Assembly: GCA_947650365.1 (NCBI GenBank)
Contig: OX393549.1
Span: forward strand, 29,541,209-29,605,208
Reading direction: 5' to 3'
From: Chamaelirium japonicum
Taxonomy: Eukaryota; Streptophyta; Magnoliopsida; Liliales; Melanthiaceae
DNA: 64,000 bases
Shown here: one piece after another, positions 35,235 to 47,500 of the stretch
How positions within the stretch are numbered: position 1 is the first letter of the stretch
How the letters are laid out: each line of letters starts with the position of its first letter
Translations under genes and position numbers: made by a program
The notes under the pieces: model-generated
Seen by the model: only the letters and a program-made list of their open reading frames with translations
Told to the model about the DNA's origin: nothing
Databases searched by the model: none

Positions 35235-36521
35235 CTAGTAAGATGCCCGGGCAATGCCCGAATGAACTTGATGCACGCAATTTGGCACAAACAGCATCAC
35301 AGTCGTCGAAAGAAGTGTGCAATTTAGAGTGAGTGTGATTCACTCGGCGTGATTTATTTGTTAGAGAGAAAGATAATATTAATGATTTTTTTAATTAACA
35401 TAAAATGATTATCAACTGTCATTGAATGGGTATAGATTTTTAATAGAATTTATGAGAGAGAGTCATGCTCACACACAGGAGAAGGATTCTGACTCTTCAA
35501 AGATATCCACATGTCACAATGTGGGAGAGAGGGCTCCATTTTAGTATTATACAACTAGTAAGAAACCCGGGCAATGCCTGAATATGCTTGATGCACACCA
35601 TTTGGCAAAGACGACATCGCAACTGTTCGAAGAAGTGTGAAATCTGAAGTGAGTGTGATTCACTTGTTAGAGAGAGAGATTAACATCAAATGACCATTAA
35701 ATGCCATTGAGTGAAAATTTATCATCTTTATGGTAGGTTTTTAAATGGATTTAAAAAAGAGCCGCGTTCACACACGGAAGAAGAATTCTAGCTCTTTAAA
35801 AGATGTCCATGGGTCACAACGTTAACACGGGAGAGAGGCTTCCATTTTAGTATAGATATATAGACTAGTAAGAAACCTGGGCAATGCCCGGATGAACATG
35901 ATGCATGCGCCACTTAGCACAGATGACATCACAACTGTCCGAAAAAGTGTATATGTCTGATTCACTTGTTAGAGAAAAAGAGAGAGATAATACTAATGGT
36001 TTTTCTAATTAATCAAATGACTATTAAATAACATTGTATGAGTATTAATTTTTCATCTTTATGGTAGGGTTTTAATAGGATTTATGAGAGAGAGCCGTGT
36101 TCACACATGGGAGAAGGATTGTGGTTCTTCGAAAGTAACACATGACACAACACGAGAGAGAGAGGGCTCCATTTTAGTATTATACTAGTAAGAAACCCGG
36201 GCAATGCCCGAATGTGCTTGATGCACGCCATTTGGCAAAGATGACATTGCAACTGTTCGAAGAAGTGTGAAATCTTAAGTGAGTGTGATTCACTTGTTAG
36301 AGAGATCGATATCGAAGAGAGAGAGAGAGATTAAAATCAAATGACCATTGAATGCCATTGAATACAAATTTATCATCTTTATGGTAGGCTTTTAAGTGGA
36401 TTTAAAAGAGAGCCGCGTTCACAAATGGAAGTAGAATTCTAGCACTTTAAAAGACATCCACGTGTCACAACATGAGAGAGAGAGAGAGGCTTCCATTTTA
36501 GTATATATAATATATATAGAC
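35235..36521 (-). mobile_element. Tandem array of four small Helitrons (~315 bp each)
   Basis: Units start (minus-strand 3' ends) at 35235, 35555, 35865 and 36185, spacing 320, 310 and 320. Each has hairpin CGGGC-ATT-GCCCG or a one-mismatch variant 9-10 nt before CTAG (hairpins at 35248-35260, 35568-35580, 35878-35890 and 36198-36210). Each ends on the other side with TACTAAAATGGA followed by GCCTCTCTCCC or similar. All four face the same way, with no flanking host DNA longer than a few AT-rich bases between them. Confidence 0.85.
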
Positions 36522-37293
36522 TATTAGACAATTAGATAAGAGATTCCTTTTAGAAAAAAAAACATTTATCTCTACTTAGATCGTCCTTCAGATTGAGGGA
36601 GAAGATTGGGGTAAATCAAAAACTTAGATCTAACCTTGAAAGATAGCGGTGATAATTTGGTGATGTAAATCGAAGATTCTGGTGGCCCTGTGATAAGATG
36701 CAAAAAATCCGGCTATTTGTGGCAGAGAGTAAGCTAGCCAATATCACTGTGGACATAAGAGTTTTCGGTGGCAGAAATATTAGATAAGATACGGGGAAAG
36801 GAAAAATTAATGAAATGGTTGTCATCTGCTAGTGAAAATCGGATATTATGTCACAGGCAGCTGCAATCGCTATCGAAACCAAGGAGGGTCGATGGTATCT
36901 CCTATCTTGCTGTCGTGAAAAGATTTGAACTGAAGTGGGGACAGAGAGAGGCAATTGATGTTTAACTAAATTTCCAGCTTCGAACAAAATGGAAGACAAG
37001 CTTATTTTTGCCACTGAAGTCCTATGAAAATTAGACATTTGGACCGGTGGGACATTAAATGTCTTAAGGAATTTGACAAACGAATGACTTTGGACATTTA
37101 TTTTCCTACAAAATTTGTTTTCTAGGCAGATTTGCACAGGAAAATAATAAAACAATAAAGAGGAATTTTATTTTGTCATCCTGACATGTGAATGGATCGG
37201 TCCGGAGTAGTCTTAGTTGCATGTAATTCACAGATTGGGCCTACCAGCCATCATACACCTTAGATCCAGTTCTTTCCTTATTATTTTTTTTAA
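36522..37293. other. No gene recognised
   Basis: 36540-37190 is AT-rich with short unrelated open stretches on both strands and no recognisable product. Confidence 0.4.
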
Positions 37294-37653
37294 GGGTCTC
37301 TTCTTTTGCGTGGAAAATAACCGCGGAAACGGATTAATGAGTGGAAATTAGATTTCCATCCAAATTTCCAACGTTCTTTTGCCGATGAAATCATGGAAAG
37401 AGGATTTCCGGGTGGATGTATTTCCACGACCAGAAAGGAAATTATTTCCCTACGAAACCTGCATAAATTCTCTTTCCCTTCATTTCCCTGTTAAAAAAAA
37501 AAAAGATTTCCGCTGTGTTTGATTTCTTCCTTTTATTTCCTTGCTAAAAGAACAAAGGAAATTAAACGGCATGGAAATAATTTCTATAGAAATGAATTTA
37601 TGCAAAAATTGTTTCCTTTATTTTATTTCCTAGGAAACTAAAAGAACAGACCC
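37294..37653. mobile_element. PIF/Harbinger-like MITE (360 bp)
   Basis: The ends GGGTCTCTTCTTTTGCGTGG and the inverse of GGGTCTGTTCTTTTAGTTTCC are flanked by TAA on both sides (37291-37293 and 37654-37656), the 3-bp duplication of that superfamily. The interior has repeated ATTTCC(A/T)TG motifs. Confidence 0.75.
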
Positions 37654-39109
37654 TAAAAGAAATTAGAAGGAAGCATGTGATCATCCCAAGATGATACAAA
37701 GGTTGACTCTAAATGGAGCGACAAACCACCCCCCCCCCCCCCTCACCCTAAATCTCTCTTTTCGCTCCTGAACAATGGATCCGTGTATAGCCTTAGGCAT
37801 CGAGGGGACCTCTGACTCTCTTATGGTCATGAATGTGTGCGGGCATAGTCTCATCACCCTCTGAAGTCTAAACCCACGAAAGAAAATCAAAGGTCCTCTA
37901 TAATCTGAACGAGATCGTCTACCTCTAAGAGGTTGAGGGTTGAAGCCGCTCGCTATGGGGATGCTCATTGACTCAGACTTTTTTTTCTAACAGGTGGTGT
38001 CCGACGCACTGGATTAATCTTCTTAAGGGATGCCAACATCTTGCGAACGATCCTCTGGACCCACCTGATGGTTGGAGCGGATGCCACAACCAGAATCTCT
38101 TCATCTTCAAGCAGCACAGAGAGAGAGAGAGCTGTCCAACCCTCCATCCACACCAAGCACAAATGCCGAAGGAGCTAAGTTGGAATGAGCTTCATTGGGC
38201 TGGTGGTGCTCCAACTTAGCTGCCTCGGCTAAGCCGAGATGACACAAGAAATGTGTGTAGGGGGGAGATTGTGCAGGTGCACGCATTGTAAATAATAGAG
38301 TGTAATGCATATATGGGTTTTTATTATAAAAAAAATATAATTATTAAAATATAATTATAATTTTTGTAATTTTAAATGTGATGCTCAATAGCCACGTGAC
38401 AGGTCAATGCTGAAAAACCCATCGCAACGTCAGAGTACTTAAAACACAATAATTGAAAGGCCAATGAAACACATTGCCAAACGGGGCCTAAGGAGGGAGT
38501 CACCAGCAATGGCTTGCCAAAAAAAAAAAAGTGGAATGAACAAAGCTTCTGGATTACTAAACCATGTTTTAGGCTATCATCAATAGATGATTGGTAGGAA
38601 GAAAATAAGAGAGAAAGAAAAACGTAAAAAGAAGGCGTTTTCTCAAAAGAGAATGTAAAAGAGAAAAAGGTCATTGCCAAATGGAGCTCTTCTTTGGCTG
38701 GCGGTTTTTTTCTTTTTCTGTTACATGCGATATTGGAAGAGAAAAAGAAAAAAAGAAGGTGTTTTCTTCTTTTTGTGTTGCACGAGATTCAATCCTTTAG
38801 GTTTCGAATAACTTAAAATAGTCACATCGAAATATGAAATCACCGTGGTTCAGGATCCAACCAACGACACCTATCCCTTCTTGTTCGATCAGCTGGCCCT
38901 TATGATGGGAGCCCGCTAGGGTTGTCTTGGTGGTTTGTAGATCTCAACAATCCGGAACTGCCCAATCTGGTAGAAATAACAGGAGTCGACGGTCGGACCA
39001 TGAACCACGGTGGTTCAGGGGGACTAAATTAAGGGCTATGTTTAGGTTTTACTTAGGTTCAAATTCGGATAGTGCTTAAACATCTGTAAGTAATCTGGAT
39101 GCCTACTAG
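37654..39109. other. No gene recognised
   Basis: Contains a 12-C run at about 37731, an open minus-strand frame at 37681-37968 that I cannot assign, and AT-rich sequence with poly-A runs at 38321-38360 and 38519-38531. Confidence 0.4.
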
Positions 39110-39712
39110 TAGGCCAGTCAACTTTTGACACAACCCGTTTAACTTGCACGAAAACAACAAGGAAATAAGGAGCACGTGCCACATTTTATCGGGTTGGGTC
39201 AATTTTTGACACGACCTATTTAGACCCATTAGCTAATAGATCGGGTTTGGGTTAACCCGCAATACCCATTTCAACCTGTTAAAAAAACGGGTCGTGTATC
39301 CGTGAAATCCACTACACTCGAATCGTTTGTCTAAAGCTACACATCTGAAGAAGCTATCAAAACTTGGGCCGAAACTAATGACCAGCGTGAAGGGTGAAAG
39401 GTTGAACAATTGTTTGGGCTCGTGCAATCACAACCATGTTGCATGGCGTGCGGGCGCAATAAGCGGGATTGAAATCCGACTTTCCTATAGGAAAAACTAG
39501 ATCTTTGACCTGAAACCCCATGGTTAACCCGAAACGACCCATTCGACATGAAATGATCCGTTTAGCAATTGAGTAAGATGGGTGGTTTTGGTTTACAAAC
39601 GAAAAAACCAGTTCGGGTTTGGGTCTAATGAACATAACCTGTTAAGCTAATGGGTAGTGTATGGGCCTAGCATATTCTCATATGACCTAAACATGACCCA
39701 TTGACAGGCCTA
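39110..39712. mobile_element. Non-autonomous hAT element (603 bp)
   Basis: The left end TAGGCCAGTCAACTTTTGAC and the inverse of TAGGCCTGTCAATGGGTCATG are flanked by the perfect 8-bp duplication CCTACTAG (39102-39109 and 39713-39720). No transposase is present. Confidence 0.92.
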
Positions 39713-39720
39713 CCTACTAG

Positions 39721-41235
39721 GCTCTCTTTGCCTCTCTCCGTAGATGTCTAGCACCTACTTGCTTCTTTACGCTCGGTTTGAATCATCTATACATCACTCG
39801 GGGTGGGGTGGGGGTCAGTGCCCCTATTGTGATTGGGGTGCTTTGTGAGACCACTATGTTACGGAATAACCGAACGATCAGGAAGAGATATAGTCATGCC
39901 ATTACAAATTAGAATGATTCACTAGTTGGCAAGTAGGCTACACAACCGATATAGCTTTTTGGTGACCGTAAATCACGCCCAGAGGCTCCGGTCGGTTGAC
40001 CATCTGCCACGCATCAGCACTTCGGTCCAGCTCTCGTCGATGCCTGCTGCAACACAACAACCAGTGTTCCGAAATCACCACTCACCAGCAGTGCCCAAAC
40101 ACTAGGCACTTGCCGGCGTCTCCATCTGCCATCCGTCGGCTCCCCCATTAAGCCCACTCGTTGGTGCCTGGATAAGTCGCCGTGATGATCTCGTGACATC
40201 GAGATACCCCCCTTGATCCATACACACGCACAAGACAGTGTCATTGCACGCGATATTCGAACCAATTCTTAGGGAAAACTAACACAAGCCACCCAACTAG
40301 GAACTATTCCGAGAACCGATCCACTGGTGTAGTCAAACCAACCGTCGAGAAGGGGGGGGGGGGGGTAGTACATCACATCAACATCTCTTGAGCTTTCCTC
40401 TGAAGACCTGAACCACGAGCCATCCACTAGGGGGAGGGGTGCAAAACAACAACCTCTCCCTCGACCCTCTGGCCCGATTTTGCCCGGGCACCAATAATCC
40501 CCTATCCAGACATCGTTCTTCTAACAGCAACGCCGAGGGTGGATCCCGAGTTCTCACAACTCGATGGGGAGGCACATCCACACCTTCACTCGGGTTCTTG
40601 CAATTCTATGGCTCTCCTCTTGACCACAAACCTTCTAGGGTTCCAATGGCCGTCGTCGCGTCCACTCTAAATGCTCTTCCGCTACACACCTTATTTTATA
40701 GAGGCTCCAAACTGGATTACTTTACTTACAAGCAAACAATACTTATGTGCCAAGCAACAATGCTTATACACCAAACAACCCTAACGGGCTGTGCTGATCG
40801 AGCATGGGACGACCTCATGGGCTGCCAAGCTCAACACACTGAGCTTATGCTTATTCATTGTCCATTTTGTTATTGATATTTGGTGATGGATTTGCAATGT
40901 GATAGGTGTCCATAGCAAACTAACTTCGATGACCTCACAATGAACTTCTTGGAGAAGGCGATGGATCAGCAGTTCATGGCGGCGGCCATGTGACATCATT
41001 GTTCTTGTCATATGGCAAGATCACAATTTGAAAGTTCTCAGGTACTGTGTCCAATCGGCTGAGGACATTGTGGGCCTTGTTCATTCCTCTAGTTTGGAGG
41101 GGCACCACAGCTGTGTGCGTGTCGTTGCCACCAATATTTGAATATTTTGTGAGCATCCGTAATATCTTTTCTCTTTCTCTAATAAACTGGTTGGGGCTAT
41201 ATAAAACCACCCTCACCTTGTGGATTTTCAAAAAA
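39721..41235. other. No gene recognised
   Basis: Includes a run of 14 G at about 40353. A 145-codon open frame at 40439-40876 has no recognisable domain and biased composition; I do not call it a gene. Confidence 0.4.
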
Positions 41236-41485
41236 GGATAAATTACACTTTCCACCTTGATGTTTAGCTCAAAAACACTTAACTTCCTTATATAAAAACT
41301 ACATTTTGCCCCCCTTCAAGTCAGTTTTGATCAGATAAAAATTACCAAATGATAAAATTAAGTAGTTGACAAAAGGGGTATTGTGCTAACATTTCAAACT
41401 TTAGGGAGTGATTTGGAACAAAACTACAGGGAGTTTACGAGTTTTTGATCTAAACTTTAGAGGGGCTAAGTGTATTTAATCCAAA
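41236..41485. mobile_element. Possible MITE, GGATAAATTACACTT ends
   Basis: GGATAAATTACACTTTCC at about 41237 is the near-inverse of GGATTAAATACACTTAGCC at about 41483. Poly-A flanks hide any target duplication. Confidence 0.5.
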
Positions 41486-44067
41486 AAAAAGAGGTATGTA
41501 CCTAGAATCCCTCTCCAAAACTATGTTAAAGCTAAAGTCCAGACAATAGTTTCGTTTGAGTTGAAGCCCTCTTAACTAACTCCGTTAATAGGGTGTTAGT
41601 GAGGAGTTGTTTTAAATGGGATCCACGCTGTTTTTCAGTCCAACGGAATACTACAGCTTGCAATTTTTTCAAAACTTATCAAATTTACAGATCATGGTGA
41701 ACCCTAGACCTAATCCTAAAATCTAAACCCTAACCCTAGATCTAATCTGAACCAATCCGACCTCGACCCCTGCCGCCTCTCGTCTCCGCTGCTTGCTGCC
41801 GTCGAGGCGGCGGTGGCGAGCAACTGCGACTCGTGCTGCCTCAGCTATTGACCCCCCTGCTCGCCGCGCCGCTGTCGACCCTGCTCCCCCCCTCCCCCCG
41901 TCACTGTTGTTATTGCCGATTACTCGAGAGAGAGAACAAAAAAAGGGGGATAAGGGAGGGGGGCATTTTCGGGTTGATGAAAAGGTTTTGGGACCTCCCC
42001 TTAAAGGAATCTTGTAAGTGTCCTATTCATTAATCTGATCTGTCCTATGGGACCTAACACCCATTTCCCCAAAAAATAAATATCGGAGAGGATGTGTCCC
42101 TGCCTCTCAGGTCTATTGATAAGGGGACTACTACCTCCGACGCCGACGTGCAATCCTTTTCCACCTCTGCTGCCTCCTCTCCTTGTCCTTCCTCCATCTT
42201 CCTTCTCGAACCTCTAATCCACCTTGGACAAGTGAGGATTTCGGTGAGGATGCAGGAGGAAGGAGAAGGGGAAGTGGGAGGTGGAAGAAGAAGTGGGAGG
42301 GGAGAAGGGAAGTGGAAGCAGAAGGATAGGAAGTTGGGGGCCCTATTAATTTCTTGGGTGCAAATAGCAACACCATTATTTATAAAAGGGGTTTTTTTGA
42401 CATAACACGCCCCCCTCCCCCGGGCTCAACACACATACACACACACTAAAAAAAAACTTTTATGTCGAAATTTGAGTTACACACCAACTTTTCACAACAA
42501 AAAGATTATAACCCCCAATCCATCACTTGACTGTGAGTGATCGCTAGTCAACATTGCTTGACCATTGATACAACATTGTTTCAACAGACTTGACAATATT
42601 ATCCTTGTCAAGTAATTAGTCATATTTACCCTCATATAATAATTGGACTTAACCCCCCACCCCCACAAACAACATCTGATACTATGCAACTCCTCCAACA
42701 GGGGAAAGAAGTATAAAATTCCCATATTGCTCAATAAGTCACCTTGACCTCAAATTCCGGCACTACAATTTTTAGGATTTTGATGTTCGTTCAACCTCTA
42801 GTGTTACATCTTCTTCCATTCATTGAATCAATTTTGTGCGATAAATACTCTCTGTACTCGTTCTCTTATCAAACAGTGCTTGGGTGTGTTTGAAATATAG
42901 GACTTCTAAGAGGTAACTTTTGAATATACAAACACTTATTTATGTGTATTGTTTGAACCCTAATCTACCTTGAACAAGTGATAGATTTTCGGTAAGGATG
43001 CCGACCCCCCCCCTCTTCCCCTTCAACTCATCTCCAATTATGGCTCCCCCCCCCCCCCCCCCCCCCCTTCGACTCATTATGGCTCACCGCCCCTACCCCC
43101 TCTCCACGACTCATCTTCGATTATGGCTCTCTCTACTTTCCTACGGCAGAGGCTCGATTTTGCCTCTATAATGGGAAAATGAGGTTAGTCATTGGGGAGG
43201 AGGTGAGTGCGATAGTGCTAAGCTTTTCGTTAAAAAACAGTGCTCATTTCTCTTGAGCATTGATATCTGTACCCCAAAAATTACTAGCACCCCCAACTAA
43301 ATAGCATCCCAAGCATATTGATATGAATATTGTGTCTGTTGCTCCCGACCTACATATTGTCGGTTGCTCCTGTCCGACATGATGTGGTCTGGAGCAACCG
43401 ACCTATATGCAGGAATGAGAAAAAAAGAGGAGGGGGGGGGGGCATGGAACTACCAGCTTCGACGAGACAATCAGAGTGGGGAGGAGGAAGAAAAAGAGAA
43501 GGAAGTGGCAGTGAGGTGCATGGAATCGACAAGTTCGGCGAGACAATCGGAGTGGAGGGGAGGAGGATGAGGAAGAAGAATAGTAAGAAGAGGAAGAGGA
43601 AGAGGAAGTGGAAGTGGAGGAGCGGTGAAGGTGATGGCGGGTGGAGCGGGGTGGAAAGGGAGAGGCAAACCCATCTATGGGGTGCACTATCAAAATGTGG
43701 GTTATGGTAAAAATAAAAACGGGGCTGGGGTGTATGTATGATATGGGGTTGTTAGAGCATCTCCCACGGATGCCTGCTTTTATGCAGGCACGGTTAAAGT
43801 ATATGTTAATCATATTCTTTTATTTTATCGGAATAGCAATCCATCCCTCCAACGTTAGTTGTATTTTCACACTCAAATCTTAGATGGACGATCACAATAG
43901 GCATGATAGAATGAGACTGATTACCATGACACACAGAAGAGAGCGAGAGAGAAGGAGAGGCAGAGACTTCACAAAAAATAGCGGCTCCATTGTATTCATC
44001 ACAATCCGCTATATATACATGCCAAAAGATCTCCCAATATTTTTGCAGGAAGATATAGTAGACAATT
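41486..44067. other. Low-complexity and repeat-derived DNA before the LRR gene
   Basis: Contains scattered TAAACCCTAACCCTAGA at 41722-41740, C-runs at 42400-42420 and 43047-43068, and GA-rich GGAGGAAGA stretches. An AGAGCATCTCC motif at 43756 resembles a MITE end. No gene was recognised. Confidence 0.45.
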
Positions 44068-44281
44068 ACCCACCAGGGGATTGGAGAGTTGGCAAAGCAA
44101 CTGATGCTTTGGTGATGAGGTTGTGGGTTCAACTCTTCCTCCCCTCGATTTACCCAGGAGTGAAGTGGGAATTGCCGAGTGGGTCGGGCTTCACTCCCGG
44201 AGGGATTAGTCCGAGCCTGAAGTGGGCCATTGCCCGAAAGGTTTCGGGACACCCGCCGATGTCAAAAAAAAAAAAAAAAAA
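44068..44281 (+). mobile_element. tRNA-derived SINE (Au-like) with 18-bp target duplication
   Basis: It is flanked by the perfect repeat AAGATATAGTAGACAATT (44050-44067 and 44282-44299). The 5' part has the B box GTGGGTTCAACTC at about 44130. The 3' body (GAAGTGGGAATTGCCGAGTG, CCTGAAGTGGGCCATTGCCC, GGTTTCGGGACACCCG) resembles the plant Au SINE family as I remember it. It ends GATGTC followed by an A tract. It lies about 280 bp upstream of the LRR start codon. Confidence 0.88.
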
Positions 44282-44564
44282 AAGATATAGTAGACAATTG
44301 GAGGTCCCCGTCAGTCATATATGGCAATATGGAAGACGGTTGGAGATGCACTTAGTAATTTTGTGGGTGCAAAATTACAAATTGTAGCACCCTTTCTCTT
44401 CAGGTGCGTTAGAGCCTTAAAAGTGGCAATAGAGCTCCAGCCTTTCTACAGTCCACTGAGGCGATACCGCGGGTTAGGGTTTGATTTCCTCCGCCCCGCT
44501 CCGCCCCGCTCCGCCGGCATCTCTTGCATATCTGCCGAGAAATGTAGGGCACCGGAAAACACCG

Positions 44565-47500
44565 ATGACTCGCCTCACCTTGGAGCAAGTCTCCCGGGAG
44601 AATCAGAACCGCGAAACCGCCCCCACCACCTCCCTTCATCTCTCCCATCGAGCCCTCTCCGATGTAAGCCTTCGTACCCGCCTCCATTCCTTTCGACGAA
44701 CCGATCGGGATCTGGGATCGGAACCAGAAGGTCCTCTCATTTTTTTTTCAGAGACCTCGAAGCTTCACATCTCTGACCCATTTCAACCCCGTAGGTCTCG
44801 TGTTTGGGCGCTTTCCAGAGCTTGGAGAAGCTCGATATCAGCTCCAACTGTCTCTTGACTCTCGAGGTATTGCGTTCGAATCCGGTTCTCTGCTAGCCCT
44901 GGAATTGTAAAGAGTACATTGTTTTCTATTCATAAATTATATATTTCTCTCGGGTTAGAGTTACCCATTTGATCAATCCGGTCTGAAGTCTCATCTAGTT
45001 CATAAATTATATATTTTCCTAATTGTTATCGGGACTTATTATCAATGCGTGCGGCAGGGTTTGTCTTCGTGCGGCAATCTGAAATGGTTGTCGGTTGTAG
45101 AAAACAAGCTCGAAAGCTTGAAAGGGATCGAATGCCTTTCCAAGCTTACGGTGAGTAACGTTACGTGCCTCATTATGCGATTTGCTGAGTATTTCTTGCT
45201 AGTTTGTAAAGCCCGGTTTTCGTTTTACCATTTTGTTGATCCTAATTATACGAAGCGTGCGTGAACTACTGTAGGTAAAACCTGATGCGCCGTAAAATTT
45301 CATGTTTATTTTTTAGCTTAATGTTTGTGGTTTCGTTGAAGTTTTCTGTTGGCATGTTAACGTCGTTGATGTGTTCTGATGGGTTCATTACATTTGCCGC
45401 TATTAGCATTCAGAGAAAGTGGAATTCTTTCTTGTGTTGGTTCCTCCTGTGATGAGCATCTAACCAATGCGTCCTTGATAAAACCTGATTTAGGATTGGA
45501 AAAATCTAGATAGCAAAGTGTCAAGAAAATGGAGTGGATGATTAGCGATAGTGATGCTGAAATAGCCATGGCATTACTAATTGTGCCATACTCTGTAATT
45601 TGGTGTACTATTTCATTCTCTAGGTCGTGATCGTATAATTTCTGAATTCAATTGTTTTCTTCCCTTTGAGATATAGGTATTGAATGCCGGCAAGAATAAG
45701 CTTCGAACGATGGATGAGATCAGTTCTGTCACAAGTTTACGAGCATTAATTTTGAATGGTATTTCATCTTATAAGGTGTTATGTAGCAACTTTATGTTAC
45801 ATTACGGATGTTGATGAGTTTGTTTTTAGTGTGTGCACCTGAGTGTCATCTTAGTTTCTAACTCTGCCTTTTGTTTCATCTTTGATTTTGCAGATAACAA
45901 CATATCTTCCATTTGCAAACTTGTTAAGCTGGAATACTTGAATACCCTTGGTATACTTTGCACATAGACCCATTCTTCTTATAAACAGAATTCTATGTAC
46001 TTTTCCCCAAAATTTTGACATAAAGACCCTTTGCTTCAGTTTTTCAGTGGATTCTTTGGCTGATGATTTTATTAGTGATCTCACATAGAGTACACTTGTT
46101 TTGCTGTCAGCATTAGTTGTTGCATCATATTTAAACACTTTACAGAACTTAATCAAAAATTTGGAAATTTTTTTTACACCCATTAATTATTTGTAAGTAG
46201 TGATCTGTAGTGCCTTCTTAGCAACTGTCTGGAAACAAATGTACTTCAGTAGACTCCTTTTCTTCATTGGGTATTCCACTTATCCTTGAACTTCTATGAA
46301 AATTGTGATTGCTTCTATTCTCAACCACTTTTTGTAATGCATTTTCTGATGGGCATTTATATCCACGCTCTACATTTCTCTTTCTCCCTCAGATTGACTG
46401 GCTTCGTGGGTGCCATCTTAAGCTACATTTCCTTCTTCCTCTCTTGAATTAATTTCGTCATATTATTGAATTATTTGTCCTGATCATGATGGTAGCTTTC
46501 CTTTACTGGTTTATATAATAACATGTAATAAAATCTATATCATGTACAGACTCTGAATTGTATGTTATATCTGGTTATAGTTATATGTTTCTCTTTAGAT
46601 TGACCTTAATATGATTACGTTATAGAAATGGTTTAATTGTTATATGAATCTAATATTTGCTATTTACTATATCAAGATCTGTGAATTTATATTTTAGGAA
46701 TTTTTAGCCATGTCGTTACTCCTAGGGAAAAAAATTCTATGATGCCAGATAGGATTTTTCGTTAATAGGTGGGATACAATTTCCAAAATAGCTAATTAAT
46801 GAGATATATTTTCATTTCCTTTTTGGATCTCTTCTATGCAGTTCTTTCTCGAAACCCAATATATGAGATCGGTGATTCTTTAAAGAAAGTGAAATCCATC
46901 ACAAAAGTAAGAATAGACCATTTGATTTGGTTTTCATCTTTCTTTTTTCTTTCATATGATCATAATTTGACTGTCCTAAATAGAAATGAATGATGATGAA
47001 GGATTCATAAAGCCGATACCACGTAGATGGGACATGGCTTGATGGTTATGGTTATGATCATTATTTGACTCATGCAATATCAATAGAAATTAGAAAGTAT
47101 TAATAATTTTCAGATTTTTGCCATGTTTCAGCTGTCCCTTTCCCATTGCCAAATCCAGGAGATAGGATCTTCCCTCCTGTCATGTGTGGATTTGAAGGAG
47201 GTCAGATTTGCTCACAACAAGATCAGTGTATGTTCAACTCCGAAGTTCAAATTCCATAATACCTTATAGTTTTCTTTCAAGTAGAAATTTTTTGACCTGT
47301 AACCTAACTTGATGCCTTTGCTATCCAGTCTTCAATTAAAGTTTGCTATACCATCTGCTAAGTTTTGATGGATCTTATCAATTTTTCATAGTTCATGTTA
47401 TGTGTAATCAAAGATGTGGCATGAGTGGTTACTGTTAATGGGTTGGTACACCAATGAAAATACTATGATACCACTAGTAAGGACCGGACTGGATTCCCAA

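Noticed and set aside
40439..40876. 145-codon ORF as a gene
   Set aside because: No domain, no homologous motif recognised and no supporting splice structure; the flanks are repeat-derived.
41722..41740. Telomeric repeat array
   Set aside because: Only a few scattered CCCTAAA-like units, not an array; similar short CCCTAA runs occur near 24295.
43330..43813. 126- and 136-codon ORFs on opposite strands
   Set aside because: GGA/GAA-rich composition gives open frames both ways; no protein features.
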